Assembly (NCBI GenBank): GCA_003452935.1
Contig: DMMY01000022.1
Location: 37,420-101,419 of the forward strand
Reading direction: 5' to 3'
Source of the DNA: Elusimicrobiota bacterium
GTDB taxonomy: Bacteria > Elusimicrobiota > Elusimicrobia > UBA1565 > UBA9628
DNA length: 64,000 nucleotides
Made by a program: the position numbers and the translations under genes. Positions 1-9,020 of this stretch are shown piece after piece. The notes under the pieces were generated by a model. It did not search any database. It had not been told where the DNA came from and saw nothing but the letters and a program-made list of their open reading frames with translations. Numbering within the stretch: position 1 is the stretch's first letter; the number at the start of each line of letters is the position of its first letter.

Positions 1-1
1 T

Positions 2-253
2 TTCAGCGGCGCGCTGGCTGAAGTGGTCAAGGTTTTTCCCATGCCCGTCTTGGGCGTGGTGCTCCTGTTCGAGGGCCTCGCGCTGATGGGCTTCGTGCGG
101 GACGTGGCGCCTCAGCGGGCCGACTTTTTCACGGCGCTGCTCGTCGCGGCCCTGGCCGCCGGGCTTCCGAATGGATTTTTGTGGGGGATGCTTGTCGGGA
201 CGGCCTGGCATTACTTGCGCAGCCGGATCACGTCAGATAGCCGAACTCCTTGA
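2..253 (+). CDS. C-terminal end of a membrane permease, SulP/MOT1-like (partial)
   Basis: Only the last 83 or so residues are in the window; the frame is open from base 2 to a TGA at 251-253. Two hydrophobic stretches are visible: one around F-P-M-P-V-L-G-V-V-L-L-F, a second from F-F-T-A-L-L to W-G-M-L-V-G. The motif F-P-x-P-V-L-G-x-x-L-L-F-x-G-L-x-L followed by an N-x-x-x-x-G-x-x-x-G segment resembles the C-terminal part of sulfate/molybdate (MOT1/SulP-like) transporters. The family call is an inference from this short piece. It converges on era and overlaps its 3' end by 26 bases. Confidence 0.5.
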   Translation, partial: FSGALAEVVKVFPMPVLGVVLLFEGLALMGFVRDVAPQRADFFTALLVAALAAGLPNGFLWGMLVGTAWHYLRSRITSDSRTP

Positions 254-1130
254 GCGCCCTGGGGTCCTTGCGCCAGTTCTTGCGGACCTTGATCCAAATA
301 TCCAGGTAGGCTGGTCGCCCCAGGAAATCCGTGATGGCTTGCAGGGACCTTTCCTGGAGTTCTCGCAAGGCCCGGCCCCGGGCTCCGATGATAATTCCCT
401 TCTGGCTGTCGCGCTCCACGTAGAGGATGGCGCTGATCTGGTCCTCGCTGCCCGCGACTTCTTGGAACCTCTCGATGACCACGGCCGTGGCATGGGGGAT
501 TTCTTCTTCGTAAAGGTTGAAGACCTGCTCGCGGATTATCTCCGCGGCGAAGAACCTTTCGAAGCGGTCGGTGTATTGGCCCGGCTCGTAGAAAGGGGGG
601 GAAAGTGGAATATGCTTCAGGATTTCCGCCAACAGGGCGTTCACGCCTTCGCCCTTGAGTGCGCAGAGGCGCAGGGCCGCCGCGGGCTTGAGGATCTCGC
701 TGTAAGCGCGGATGACTTCATCGTGCAGGCCGGGCTGGGCCGGCAGATCGATCTTGTTGAGGACCAGGATGATGGGCTTGCCCTGGCGCGCGAGATGGGA
801 GAATTCCCGCAGCGTGGCTTCGTCGGGCGGGTGGGGCTCGACGAGGAGGACCATGACGTCCGGATCCTCGTGGGCCGCGCCCATGGCTTGGCGGCGCAGG
901 CTGTTCTGCAAGGGGTCCTTGGGCTCGCGGATGAGCCCGGGGGTGTCCACCAGGCAGAGCTGGTAGCCGGGGCCGTCAAGTATTCCGAGTATGCGGTGGC
1001 GCGTGGTCTGGGGCTTGGGCGAGACGATGGAGAGCTTGGACTTGAGCAGGGCGTTGAGGAGAGTCGACTTGCCCGCGCTGGGCCGGCCCAGGATGACGGC
1101 GAAACCGGCCTTGAACTCTGGATCGCTCAT
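228..1130 (-). CDS. era: GTPase Era
   Basis: Ribosome-associated GTPase for 16S rRNA maturation and 30S assembly. The 300-residue length is typical. The G1 loop G-R-P-S-A-G-K-S-T is at residues 15-23, G3 D-T-P-G at 62-65 and G4 N-K-I-D at 125-128. The C-terminal KH domain shows an I-I-G-A-R-G loop near residue 255. G1 has Ser-Ala where most Era proteins have Asn-Val. The start codon follows a -10-like TATCAT by exactly 6 nt and there is no Shine-Dalgarno sequence, so the mRNA is probably leaderless. The gene is monocistronic and convergent with the upstream permease. Confidence 0.96.
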   Translation of the reverse strand: MSDPEFKAGFAVILGRPSAGKSTLLNALLKSKLSIVSPKPQTTRHRILGILDGPGYQLCLVDTPGLIREPKDPLQNSLRRQAMGAAHEDPDVMVLLVEPHPPDEATLREFSHLARQGKPIILVLNKIDLPAQPGLHDEVIRAYSEILKPAAALRLCALKGEGVNALLAEILKHIPLSPPFYEPGQYTDRFERFFAAEIIREQVFNLYEEEIPHATAVVIERFQEVAGSEDQISAILYVERDSQKGIIIGARGRALRELQERSLQAITDFLGRPAYLDIWIKVRKNWRKDPRALKEFGYLT

Positions 1131-1136
1131 GGGGAG

Positions 1137-1142
1137 ATGATA
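1137..1142 (-). promoter_or_regulatory. -10 box of era (leaderless geometry)
   Basis: On the minus strand TATCAT is followed by CTCCCC and then the era ATG. A transcript would start at or next to the A of the ATG. No clear -35 is visible 17 nt upstream. The inference rests on the recurring geometry seen at other genes in the window. Confidence 0.5.
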
Positions 1143-1226
1143 CCTTATCCGGGCGTTGGAGGTTGAAATCCAATGCGGCGGCGAGGCTTCAAGTCAATGA
1201 AGTCAATGTCAGGCACTGAGGACTAC

Positions 1227-1256
1227 TTTCGTAAAATACGTCAATGCCAGGCACCG
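1227..1256 (+). repeat. 30-bp dispersed repeat, copy 1 (TGCCAGGCACC type)
   Basis: The block reads TTTCGTAAAATACGT, then C, then AATGCCAGGCACCG. It recurs inverted at 10403-10432 with one mismatch. A second, degenerate GTCAGGCACT motif lies just before it (1207-1216). It resembles the short palindromic elements scattered in many genomes. No transposase is nearby. Confidence 0.7.
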
Positions 1257-1262
1257 CGTCCA

Positions 1263-2420
1263 TCACGCAAGCTCGGGGAATAGCACGGCCGCCATATCGG
1301 CCGAGATATTGAGCCGCAGGGGGCCGTAGGCTGTTTCGCTGCGCGTGATTTGAGAATCGAGCAGCTCTTTGACGATCTGTGTCGCGCGGCGCTGCTTCAC
1401 ATGGCAGATTTGAAGCGCCTGGCCGCGCGGCACCTCGCCTTGAAGCAAAAGTTGCTCCATGATTTTGGCGCCGGCTTTCGAGACCTCCTTTTCCGCGACG
1501 AGTCCATCGATGAATCGTTTGTATCTCCGTGTGAGTTCCTTGAGTTCAAGCATTCGATCCATGAACTGGATCTGGTCGGCGCAGCAGCGCAAGAAGAAAG
1601 TGCAGAATTCGAGCAGCCCTTCCTCGGAGAGCGGGCCGCGCCCATCGAGGTCGTTGCGCCGCGGCAGGTCGGCCTGAGCCAGGTTCCTGTCGTAATCAGG
1701 GCGGCGCCGGGCAAATGCGCGAGCGACCGTCCAAAGCATGTTGTCGCCGACGTTGATTTTGATCCCGTAGGCGGTCGTCAGCAGGCGCGCTACCCTTCCG
1801 TTGCCTTCCGCAAACGGGTGGATCCAGAGAAATCTGTGATGCGCGGCCGCCATGCCGATAAGCTTCTGCGGCCCCGCCAGTTTCTCCGGGCTCAATAGTT
1901 CGTCAAACTTGGCCAAGTAGCTCCTGATCTCCGTCTCTTTTTCCGGTCCTTGGTGACGCCCGACCGTGATGCCCCGGTCGCGCAGGCGGCCCGGTTCCAC
2001 CGGGACCAGCTTGCCGCTTTCGGTCTTCGCGAAGCGGAGTTCCGGCGGCAGCTTGAGGAAAAACTCCGCGTGCAGCCAGCAAAGAAAGTCCGCCGAGCAT
2101 ATCCGCAGGGATGCCTCTTCTCGAAGGCGCCTGACCATGGCCTCCTGGACTTGGATGTGCGCGACGTGCTCCAACTGGAAATTTCTCCTGGTCTCGTCCT
2201 TGGAGAACTTCTTGTTGAGAGCCGCCTCGATGTCCTTGAGCTTGGAAGGGTTGCCCTCCATGGCGTTGGTGTAGTAGCTGTTGACTTTGACCATGAGACG
2301 CGCGATCTCTGCCGCGACTAAAGGATGAATGCCCTTCCCGAGCGCTGCTGAAGAAGCGAGCACGTTGACGATGAGTTCGTCGAGTTCGGGGGTGGTGCGT
2401 GAAGGGATGGCGGGCGTCAT
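1263..2420 (-). CDS. Fic family protein (probable AMP transferase) with winged-helix tail
   Basis: Fic enzymes usually transfer AMP from ATP to a protein hydroxyl. The catalytic motif H-P-F-A-E-G-N-G-R-V-A-R is complete at residues 201-212. An N-terminal T-N-A-M-E-G at 51-56 fits the self-inhibitory (S/T)xxxE(G/N) helix of class II Fic proteins, in which the Glu blocks the ATP site. The C-terminal 100 residues look like a winged-helix region, as in many Fic/DUF4172-like regulators. The gene stands alone between era and the slipin. Its promoter is a perfect sigma-70 consensus placed so close that the mRNA should be leaderless. The target is unknown. Confidence 0.9.
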   Translation of the reverse strand: MTPAIPSRTTPELDELIVNVLASSAALGKGIHPLVAAEIARLMVKVNSYYTNAMEGNPSKLKDIEAALNKKFSKDETRRNFQLEHVAHIQVQEAMVRRLREEASLRICSADFLCWLHAEFFLKLPPELRFAKTESGKLVPVEPGRLRDRGITVGRHQGPEKETEIRSYLAKFDELLSPEKLAGPQKLIGMAAAHHRFLWIHPFAEGNGRVARLLTTAYGIKINVGDNMLWTVARAFARRRPDYDRNLAQADLPRRNDLDGRGPLSEEGLLEFCTFFLRCCADQIQFMDRMLELKELTRRYKRFIDGLVAEKEVSKAGAKIMEQLLLQGEVPRGQALQICHVKQRRATQIVKELLDSQITRSETAYGPLRLNISADMAAVLFPELA

Positions 2421-2426
2421 GAGCCT

Positions 2427-2455
2427 AGTATATTCTGAAAAGTGCTACTTGTCAA
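2427..2455 (-). promoter_or_regulatory. Perfect sigma-70 promoter of the fic gene
   Basis: On the minus strand TTGACA (2455-2450) is followed by a 17-nt spacer and TATACT (2432-2427), then 6 nt and the ATG at 2420. The predicted start of transcription falls at the translation start, giving a leaderless mRNA. Confidence 0.8.
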
Positions 2456-2634
2456 TGCTGGTCTTATTGTAAATAAATTGCTTAATTAATAAAGATATAT
2501 ATTAATATTCGGTATTGCGTTAGTATATATAAATGCTACATTTTAGTGCTAGATTGAATTTGGCGCCAAAGACTGGGGGGGCTCTTGCGCGAGTCTCTCT
2601 TATTTTGGGACAATCTGGCTAGACGCCGATCTTT
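2456..2634. other. AT-rich divergent intergenic region
   Basis: About 180 bases between the divergent fic and slipin genes, strikingly AT-rich at 2465-2550 with many TATA-like steps. No ORF or RNA gene is recognised. It probably carries the slipin promoter, but no single -35/-10 pair stands out. Confidence 0.5.
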
Positions 2635-2648
2635 AAGGAGGTCTTCAT

Positions 2649-3389
2649 ATGCCGGGAATCTCAATGCCCGTTCTTATTATCGTTGTCGTGGCCATCATGT
2701 CGATTAAGATCATCACCGAATACGACAGGATGGTGGTCTTTGTCCTCGGGCGGCTTTGGAAGGTCAGCGGCCCAGGCCCCATCATCGTGGTCCCGGGGAT
2801 CATGTCCGCCCAGCGCGTGAGCCTGCGCACGGTCGTGCTGGACGTGCCGCCGCAGGACGTCATCACCAAGGACAATATTTCCATGAAGGTCAACGCCGTG
2901 GTCTATTTCCGCGTCATGGACCCGGAGAAGGCCATCATCCAGGTTGAGAATTACATGTACGCCACCTCCCAGATTTCCCAGACCACGCTGCGCAGCGTCC
3001 TGGGCAAGCTGGACATGGAAGCCCTCCTCTCCCAGCGCGAGAAGATCAACGCCGAGCTCCAGCAGATCCTCGACTCCCACACCGAGCCTTGGGGCGTCAA
3101 GGTGACCGCGGTCGAGGTCAAGAACGTGGACCTGCCCCCGGAGATGCTGCGAGCCATGGCCAAGCAGGCCGAGGCGGAGCGCGAGCGCCGCGCCAAGATC
3201 ATCCATGCGGAAGGCGAGCTTCAGGCTTCCGAGAAGCTTGGCCAGGCCGCCGCGATCCTGTCCGCGAACCCGGCCTCTCTCCAGTTGCGATATTTGCAGA
3301 CCCTTGCCGAGATCGCCGTGGACAAGAACACGACCACCATCTTCCCTGTCCCGGTCGACGTGATCTCGATGTTCATGAAGAAGAACTGA
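2649..3389 (+). CDS. Slipin/stomatin-like SPFH-domain protein
   Basis: Membrane-anchored SPFH scaffold of 246 residues. One N-terminal transmembrane segment (about residues 6-22) is followed by the SPFH domain, with the family's E-Y-D-R-M-V-V-F-x-L-G-R opening and the L-R-T-V-V-L-D-V-P-P-Q-D-V-I-T-K-D-N block. A charged helix rich in A-E-A-E-R-E-R-R-A-K-I follows at about 175-200. A strong Shine-Dalgarno AAGGAGG lies 7 nt before the ATG. Slipins often sit beside an NfeD membrane protease, but none is present; the next gene is hemW, 11 nt downstream and probably cotranscribed. Confidence 0.93.
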   Translation: MPGISMPVLIIVVVAIMSIKIITEYDRMVVFVLGRLWKVSGPGPIIVVPGIMSAQRVSLRTVVLDVPPQDVITKDNISMKVNAVVYFRVMDPEKAIIQVENYMYATSQISQTTLRSVLGKLDMEALLSQREKINAELQQILDSHTEPWGVKVTAVEVKNVDLPPEMLRAMAKQAEAERERRAKIIHAEGELQASEKLGQAAAILSANPASLQLRYLQTLAEIAVDKNTTTIFPVPVDVISMFMKKN

Positions 3390-3400
3390 CGGAGGCGGGA

Positions 3401-4525
3401 TTGGCGGATATTTCAGGGCCGCTCGGGCTCTACGTCCACGTTCCGTTTTGCTCGGGAAAGTGCGGATACTGCGATTTTACCTCCTTTCCCGGGCAGGGCC
3501 ATGCCGTCTTTCGCTATCTGGAGGCTCTTAAGGCCGAAGCCCGGCTCGTGAACCCGGGCCGCGATCCCGAGACCCTCTACGTCGGCGGCGGGACGCCTTC
3601 CGAACTTTCGGCCGGAGAGATCGCCCAGCTCTTCGCCGCGCTGCACGTCTCTTTTCCCGCGGCGAAATTCATCGAGACGACCTTCGAGGTCAACCCGGAG
3701 AGCGTGAATGAGGAAAAGCTGGGCGTCTTGAGATTGGCCGGGGTCACGCGCCTGAGCCTGGGTCTGCAGGCGCTCGACGACGACGTTCTTAAGGCCGTGG
3801 GCCGCCGCCATACGGCGCGGGACTCGCTGCGGGCCTTTGCCGCGGCCAGGAAGGCGGGCGGGTGGTCTATTTCCCTGGATATTATCTGCGGCCTGCCTGG
3901 ACAGAGCCGCGACGGCTTTTTAGAGGGGCTGGCGCGAGTTTTGGAGCTTGGGCCGGACCACCTCTCGATCTACGGCCTCGACCTGCACGACGGCACGCCT
4001 CTGGCTCGAAGCGGTTACGCCGCGGACGAGGACTTGGGCCGGGACATGCTCGAGGCGGCCATGGACCGCGTCGAGGCCGCGGGCTTGGCCCATTACGAGA
4101 TATCCAACTTCGCCCGGCCGGGCCACGAGTCCCGGCATAACCTCAACTATTGGAAAGGGGGGGAGTATATCGGTCTGGGCTGCGCGGCGGCTTCTTATCT
4201 GGACGGCGTGCGCTCGCGCAATGTCGCGGATTTGGAAACGTATTTCGATTGCCTTCGGCAGGGCAAAAGACCCCTGGCCGAATCCGAGAGACTCTCGGGA
4301 GTGGAGAAGTCGGGCGAGGCCGCCATGTTGGGCCTTCGGCTCGTGCGGGGCTTCGAGCCGTCTCCGGATGTGGCCCGACAATTTGATTCCAAGATTCGCG
4401 GCCTCATCGAGCGTTCCCTTTTGCGCCGCGAACAAGGGAAATTGCAGTTGACGCGGGAAGGGATATTCCTGGCCAACCAGGTGTTTATGGAGTTCGTGCC
4501 GCCATTCGAGGAATCGAACATTTGA
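3401..4525 (+). CDS. hemW: Radical SAM protein HemW (coproporphyrinogen III oxidase-like)
   Basis: Radical-SAM protein of the HemN/HemW family, 374 residues. The 4Fe-4S motif C-S-G-K-C-G-Y-C is at residues 17-24, with the G-G-G-T-P-S motif near residue 65. HemW proteins bind and deliver heme rather than act as coproporphyrinogen dehydrogenases; the CxxxCxxC motif without the extra HemN cysteine and the short length favour HemW. I chose the TTG at 3401 because GGAGG lies 5 nt before it and the homology begins right after it; an open frame continues upstream but overlaps the slipin. It is followed by the PIN-PhoH gene after 22 nt. Confidence 0.88.
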   Translation: MADISGPLGLYVHVPFCSGKCGYCDFTSFPGQGHAVFRYLEALKAEARLVNPGRDPETLYVGGGTPSELSAGEIAQLFAALHVSFPAAKFIETTFEVNPESVNEEKLGVLRLAGVTRLSLGLQALDDDVLKAVGRRHTARDSLRAFAAARKAGGWSISLDIICGLPGQSRDGFLEGLARVLELGPDHLSIYGLDLHDGTPLARSGYAADEDLGRDMLEAAMDRVEAAGLAHYEISNFARPGHESRHNLNYWKGGEYIGLGCAAASYLDGVRSRNVADLETYFDCLRQGKRPLAESERLSGVEKSGEAAMLGLRLVRGFEPSPDVARQFDSKIRGLIERSLLRREQGKLQLTREGIFLANQVFMEFVPPFEESNI

Positions 4526-4547
4526 TCAAACGCGGGCAGGAGCCGAT

Positions 4548-5852
4548 ATGAAAACCTTCGTGCTGGACACCAACGTCATTCTCCACGATCCCCTGGCCAT
4601 GTTCGCTTTCCAAGGGGCCCGGGTGGTCATCCCTTTGACCGTCATCGAGGAGCTCGACACCTTCAAGCGCAACAACGACGAGCGCGGCCGCTCCGCGCGC
4701 CTGGTCGCGCGCAAGCTCGACGAGCTGCGTAAGAAAGGCAAGCTTTCCGACTGGGTGGATCTCGACCACGGGGGCAAGCTCAAGGTGGAGATACAGGTGG
4801 CCGAGGGCTTGCCGAGGTCCTTTTCCACCCACACCAAGGACAATGAGATTCTCTCCTGCGCCCAGTTCTTCAAGAAGACGGGCGAGAACGTGGTTTTCAT
4901 CTCCAAGGACATCAACCTGCGCATCAAGGCCGAGGCCTTGGGCCTGGAGGCCCAGGACTACGAGAAATCCAAGGTCGACATAGACGTCCTCTATTCCGGC
5001 TGGCGCGAGATGGCCGTCGAGACCGCGCTCATCGACAAGTTCTACAAGGAAAAGAAAATCATCGTCCCGGGCGTGGAGTTCATGCCCAACGAATTCGCGG
5101 TCTTGCGCAGCGCCGCCGGGGGCTCCCAGAGCGCCTTGGCCCGCTTCGACCCCAAGGCCGGAGCGCTCGTGGCCCTGGGCAAGAGCGAAGCCGCGCCCTG
5201 GGGCATCAAGCCCTTGAACACGGAGCAGCGTTTCGCCATCGAGCTCCTGCTCAATAAGGATATCCAGCTGGTGACCCTCATCGGCGTGCCCGGATCAGGC
5301 AAGACCATGCTGTCCTTGGCCGCGGGCCTGCAGCAGACGCTGGAGGAAAAGCATTTCCGGCGCATACTCGTGGGCCGGCCGGTCGTGGCCGTGGGGCACG
5401 ACATCGGCTTTCTCCCGGGCACCAAACAGGAGAAGCTCACCAATTGGATGGGCGCTATTTACGACAATTTGAGCTTCCTTCTGGAGCGGCCTAAAGGGTC
5501 TCTGGAGACCACGGACATGGACATTCAGATGCTCATCGAGGAAGGCACCTTGGAGATCGAGGCCGTCACCTATTTGCGCGGCCGCAGCCTCCCGAACCTT
5601 TATATCATCATAGACGACGCCCAGAATCTCACGCCTCATGAGGTCAAGACCATCATCTCCCGCGCCGGAAAGGGCGCGAAGATCATCCTGACCGGGGATC
5701 CCTATCAGATCGACAACTACTATCTCGACGCTTCCTCGAACGGTTTGACTTACCTGGTGGAGCGCTTCAAGGGTCAAGCCATCTTCGGGCATGTGACCTT
5801 CACCAAGAGCGAGCGGAGCCCTCTGGCCGCCCTGGCCTCGGACCTCTTATGA
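4548..5852 (+). CDS. PIN domain-PhoH family ATPase
   Basis: Two-domain protein of 434 residues, as in the YlaK/PhoH2 group. The N-terminal PIN nuclease domain (1-140) has acidic residues in F-V-L-D-T-N, I-E-E-L-D and S-K-D-I-N. The C-terminal PhoH ATPase has Walker A G-V-P-G-S-G-K-T near residue 246, Walker B I-I-I-D-D-A-Q-N near 353 and L-T-G-D-P-Y-Q-I-D after it. PhoH2 proteins are reported as RNA helicase-nucleases linked to toxin-antitoxin-type RNA control; the role here is not known. Its stop overlaps a possible valS ATG. Confidence 0.93.
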   Translation: MKTFVLDTNVILHDPLAMFAFQGARVVIPLTVIEELDTFKRNNDERGRSARLVARKLDELRKKGKLSDWVDLDHGGKLKVEIQVAEGLPRSFSTHTKDNEILSCAQFFKKTGENVVFISKDINLRIKAEALGLEAQDYEKSKVDIDVLYSGWREMAVETALIDKFYKEKKIIVPGVEFMPNEFAVLRSAAGGSQSALARFDPKAGALVALGKSEAAPWGIKPLNTEQRFAIELLLNKDIQLVTLIGVPGSGKTMLSLAAGLQQTLEEKHFRRILVGRPVVAVGHDIGFLPGTKQEKLTNWMGAIYDNLSFLLERPKGSLETTDMDIQMLIEEGTLEIEAVTYLRGRSLPNLYIIIDDAQNLTPHEVKTIISRAGKGAKIILTGDPYQIDNYYLDASSNGLTYLVERFKGQAIFGHVTFTKSERSPLAALASDLL

Positions 5853-5863
5853 GAGAGATTCCA

Positions 5864-8563
5864 ATGCTCGATAAGGCCTATTCCCACAAGCCGGTCGAGG
5901 AGAAGTGGAGTGCCAGCTGGCGGGCCGCTGACCTGTTCCACGGCGAGCCCGGCGCGGGCAAGAACCCCTTCGTGGTCGTCATCCCGCCGCCCAACGTCAC
6001 CGGAGCCCTGCACGTGGGCCATGCCTTGGACAATACCTTGCAGGACCTTTTCGTGCGCTATCAGCGCCTCTTGGGCAGGCCTGTCTGCTGGGTCCCGGGC
6101 ACGGACCACGGCGGCATAGCCACGCAAAGCGTTATGGAGAAGCAGCTCAGGACCGAGAAGCTCACGCGGCAGCTTCTGGGTCGGGAGAAGTTCCTCGCCC
6201 GCATGCAGCAATGGACCAGGCAGTGCAAGAGCACGATCCTGAGCCAGCTCGAGCGTCTCGGCTGCGCCCTGGACTGGCGGCGGGAGGCCTTCACCATGGA
6301 CGAGGCTCGGGCCGAGTCCGTCCACGAGGCTTTCAAGATCCTGTGGGAGAAGGGCCTGGTTTATAGGGGCGAACGCATGGTCAACTGGTGCGTGCGCTGC
6401 GGCACGGCCCTTTCCGACATCGAGGTGGAATTCGAGGAGCGCAAGGGCCATCTCTGGCACATCCATTATCCGGCGGCCGACGGGAGCCGCGGCCCGGTCG
6501 TGGCCACGACCCGGCCGGAGACCATGTTGGGCGACACCGCGGTCGCGGTCAATCCCAAGGATTCCCGCTACCTGGGCCTCCAGGGAAAGACCCTGCGTCT
6601 GCCTCTGGCCGGGCGGGAAATCCCGGTCGTGGCCGACGCGTACGTGGACTCGGATTTCGGCACCGGGGCGCTCAAGGTGACTCCGGCGCACGATCCCAAC
6701 GACTTCGAGATCGGCCAGCGCCATAAGCTGGCGTCGGTGACGGTCATAAGTCCGGACGGCCGCATGACCGCGACGGCCGGAGCGGCCTATGCAGGGCTTT
6801 CGCGCGAAGCGGCGCGGGACAAAGTGGTCGAGGATCTCAAGGCCGCGGGAGCGCTCGAGGACGTGAAGGAGTATCCCCACAGCGTGGGGGTGTGCTACCG
6901 CTGCAACCAACCCATCGAGCCGCTGCTTTCCTGGCAATGGTTCGTGCGCATGGACGAGTTGGCCAAGCCCGCGATCACGGCCCTGGATTGCGGCCGATTC
7001 CGGTTTTATCCCGATTCCTGGGCCAAGCCGTATCGGGAATGGCTTTCCAACATCAAGGATTGGTGCATCTCGCGCCAGATTTGGTGGGGCCATCGCATCC
7101 CGGTGTGGTACTGCGTCAAGTGCCATGGGGAACGCATCAGGACCGATTTTCACCAAGTGGCCAACGCCCGCGGCATGCTGAGCGCGGAGCAGCCCGCTTC
7201 CTGCCCGGTCTGCGGCGGCGGCGACTTCGTGCAGGATACGGACGTGCTCGACACGTGGTTTTCCTCCGCCTTGTGGCCTTTTTCCGTGTTCCGATGGCCG
7301 GGACGCACCGCGGAACTCAAGTTTTTTTACCCTACGTCACTGCTGGTCACGGGTTATGAGATCATCTACCTGTGGGTGGCGCGCATGCAGATGATGGGAT
7401 TGGCTCTGATGGGCGAGGTGCCGTTTCCCGAGTGCTTGGTGCACGGCATCGTGCGCGACCGCCACGGCAAGAAGATGTCCAAGTCCTTGGGCAACGTGGT
7501 CGATCCTCTGATCATGATGGACAAATACGGCACCGACGCCTTCCGGTTCTCCCTGGTCATCCAGGCCCATCCCGGCAAGGACATTCCCTTCGCGGAGAGT
7601 TCGATCACGGGCTCGCGCAACTTCGCCAACAAGCTCTGGAATTCCACGCGTTTCGTGCTCATGAACTTGGCTCCGGGCGACAAGGCCCTTTCCCTCACCG
7701 GCCTGGATCGTCGCGAGCTCGAGCTCTGCGACCGGTGGATCCTGGCCGAATATCAGGCCATGCTCTGCGTCGTGCGCCAAAAGCTCGACGCCTACGAGCC
7801 GGCCGCCGCGGCCGACGCGTTGTATGGATTTTTATGGGACAAATTCTGCGACTGGTATGTGGAGCTGGCCAAGATACGCCTGCAAGGCAAGGACGAGGCG
7901 GCCAAGCAGAGCGTGCGGATCGTTTTAGTCGAGGTATTGAGCGGCACCCTGCGCCTGCTGCATCCCTTCATGCCTTTCATCACCGAGGAGCTCCACGGCG
8001 CGCTCAAGCCGTATTTGGGCCAGAAGGCCGCGTTCATCGTGGAAGCCGGGCTGCCGGAGCTGCACGGGGACTGGAGCGACGAGAACGCGCGCCGCGACAT
8101 GGGCACGGTCATGGCCGTGGTTACGGCCTTGCGTTCCTTGCGCGCCCAGCTCAATGTCCCGCCCGGCCTCAAGATCAGGGTCGTCAGCGCCGGGGAAGCG
8201 GCGGACGTGCGCGAGCTTCTGTCGCGGCGCGCCGACTATTTCAAGGCTCTGGTGCATATCGATGAACTCTCCTATTCGGACGAGGGGATACAGCCTCCTC
8301 ATAGCGCGACCGCGGTGGCCGCGGGTTTGAGTTTCTACGTGCCCCTGGAGGGAGTCGTGGATTTGACCCAGGAGGCGCAGCGCCTCAGGCGCGAGATCGC
8401 CAAGGCCGAGGCCGAGCTGTCCAAGCTCGCGGGCAAGATGGAAAATAAGGATTTCCTGGCCCGGGCCCCGCAAACCGAGGTGGAACTCGCGCGCAGTCAG
8501 CATGACGCGGCGCGGCTGCGCCATGAGCGGCTCAAAGAAACGCTTATGATGCTCTCGTCATAA
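5864..8563 (+). CDS. valS: Valine--tRNA ligase
   Basis: Class I aminoacyl-tRNA synthetase charging tRNA-Val, 899 residues from this start. Class I signatures are the HIGH-type H-V-G-H near residue 50 (in P-P-P-N-V-T-G-A-L-H-V-G-H) and K-M-S-K-S near 537. An editing domain lies between them. A C-terminal coiled coil (E-A-Q-R-L-R-R-E-I-A-K-A-E-A-E-L) is typical of bacterial ValRS. The ATG at 5864 gives the usual M-L-D-K-A-Y start and has a purine-rich GAGAGA 5-7 nt upstream; an in-frame ATG at 5849 overlaps the phoH stop (ATGA) and is the alternative. Confidence 0.97.
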   Translation: MLDKAYSHKPVEEKWSASWRAADLFHGEPGAGKNPFVVVIPPPNVTGALHVGHALDNTLQDLFVRYQRLLGRPVCWVPGTDHGGIATQSVMEKQLRTEKLTRQLLGREKFLARMQQWTRQCKSTILSQLERLGCALDWRREAFTMDEARAESVHEAFKILWEKGLVYRGERMVNWCVRCGTALSDIEVEFEERKGHLWHIHYPAADGSRGPVVATTRPETMLGDTAVAVNPKDSRYLGLQGKTLRLPLAGREIPVVADAYVDSDFGTGALKVTPAHDPNDFEIGQRHKLASVTVISPDGRMTATAGAAYAGLSREAARDKVVEDLKAAGALEDVKEYPHSVGVCYRCNQPIEPLLSWQWFVRMDELAKPAITALDCGRFRFYPDSWAKPYREWLSNIKDWCISRQIWWGHRIPVWYCVKCHGERIRTDFHQVANARGMLSAEQPASCPVCGGGDFVQDTDVLDTWFSSALWPFSVFRWPGRTAELKFFYPTSLLVTGYEIIYLWVARMQMMGLALMGEVPFPECLVHGIVRDRHGKKMSKSLGNVVDPLIMMDKYGTDAFRFSLVIQAHPGKDIPFAESSITGSRNFANKLWNSTRFVLMNLAPGDKALSLTGLDRRELELCDRWILAEYQAMLCVVRQKLDAYEPAAAADALYGFLWDKFCDWYVELAKIRLQGKDEAAKQSVRIVLVEVLSGTLRLLHPFMPFITEELHGALKPYLGQKAAFIVEAGLPELHGDWSDENARRDMGTVMAVVTALRSLRAQLNVPPGLKIRVVSAGEAADVRELLSRRADYFKALVHIDELSYSDEGIQPPHSATAVAAGLSFYVPLEGVVDLTQEAQRLRREIAKAEAELSKLAGKMENKDFLARAPQTEVELARSQHDAARLRHERLKETLMMLSS

Positions 8564-8586
8564 GCGAGCCATGAGGAGAATCGATC

Positions 8587-8997
8587 GTGAATGAAATCAT
8601 TTTGATAGTGGATGACGACATCGATATAGCCGAGCTGGTCAAGGATGTGCTGACGCGCAAAGGTTTTAGGGTCCATATAGGCTTCTGCGCGGCGGATGCG
8701 TTGGATTTCGTTGAGCGCTCGGTCCCGGATCTCATTATCGCAGACATCAGGCTGGGCGGCATGAGCGGCATTAATCTTTGCGAGATGCTCAGGCGGACTC
8801 CGGCCACCGCCGCTACTCCGATCCTGATGCTTACCGCGGACAAGGCCAAGGCGCAGAAAGCCAAAGCCCTGAAGCTGGGGGCGAACGACTATATCACCAA
8901 GCCCTTTTCCGAGAAGGATCTCGAGGCTCGCGTGCAGGCCTTGCTGGAGCAAGCCCAGTCCCGAAAAAGCGGTTCCAATCCGCCCGCTTCCGACTGA
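8587..8997 (+). CDS. Single-domain response regulator (CheY-like)
   Basis: Receiver domain only, 136 residues. The acidic pocket is D9-D11, the phospho-acceptor is D53 (I-I-A-D-I-R), the conserved Thr is in M-L-T-A-D-K and the Lys in I-T-K-P-F. There is no output domain. The tail (about 15 residues, Ser/Pro-rich) is probably disordered. The GTG start at 8587 is preceded by GAGGAG. It follows valS by 23 nt and may be cotranscribed with it; the cognate kinase is not adjacent. Confidence 0.93.
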   Translation: MNEIILIVDDDIDIAELVKDVLTRKGFRVHIGFCAADALDFVERSVPDLIIADIRLGGMSGINLCEMLRRTPATAATPILMLTADKAKAQKAKALKLGANDYITKPFSEKDLEARVQALLEQAQSRKSGSNPPASD

Positions 8998-9020
8998 GCC
9001 TCATTGCCGGCCAGGAGAGA

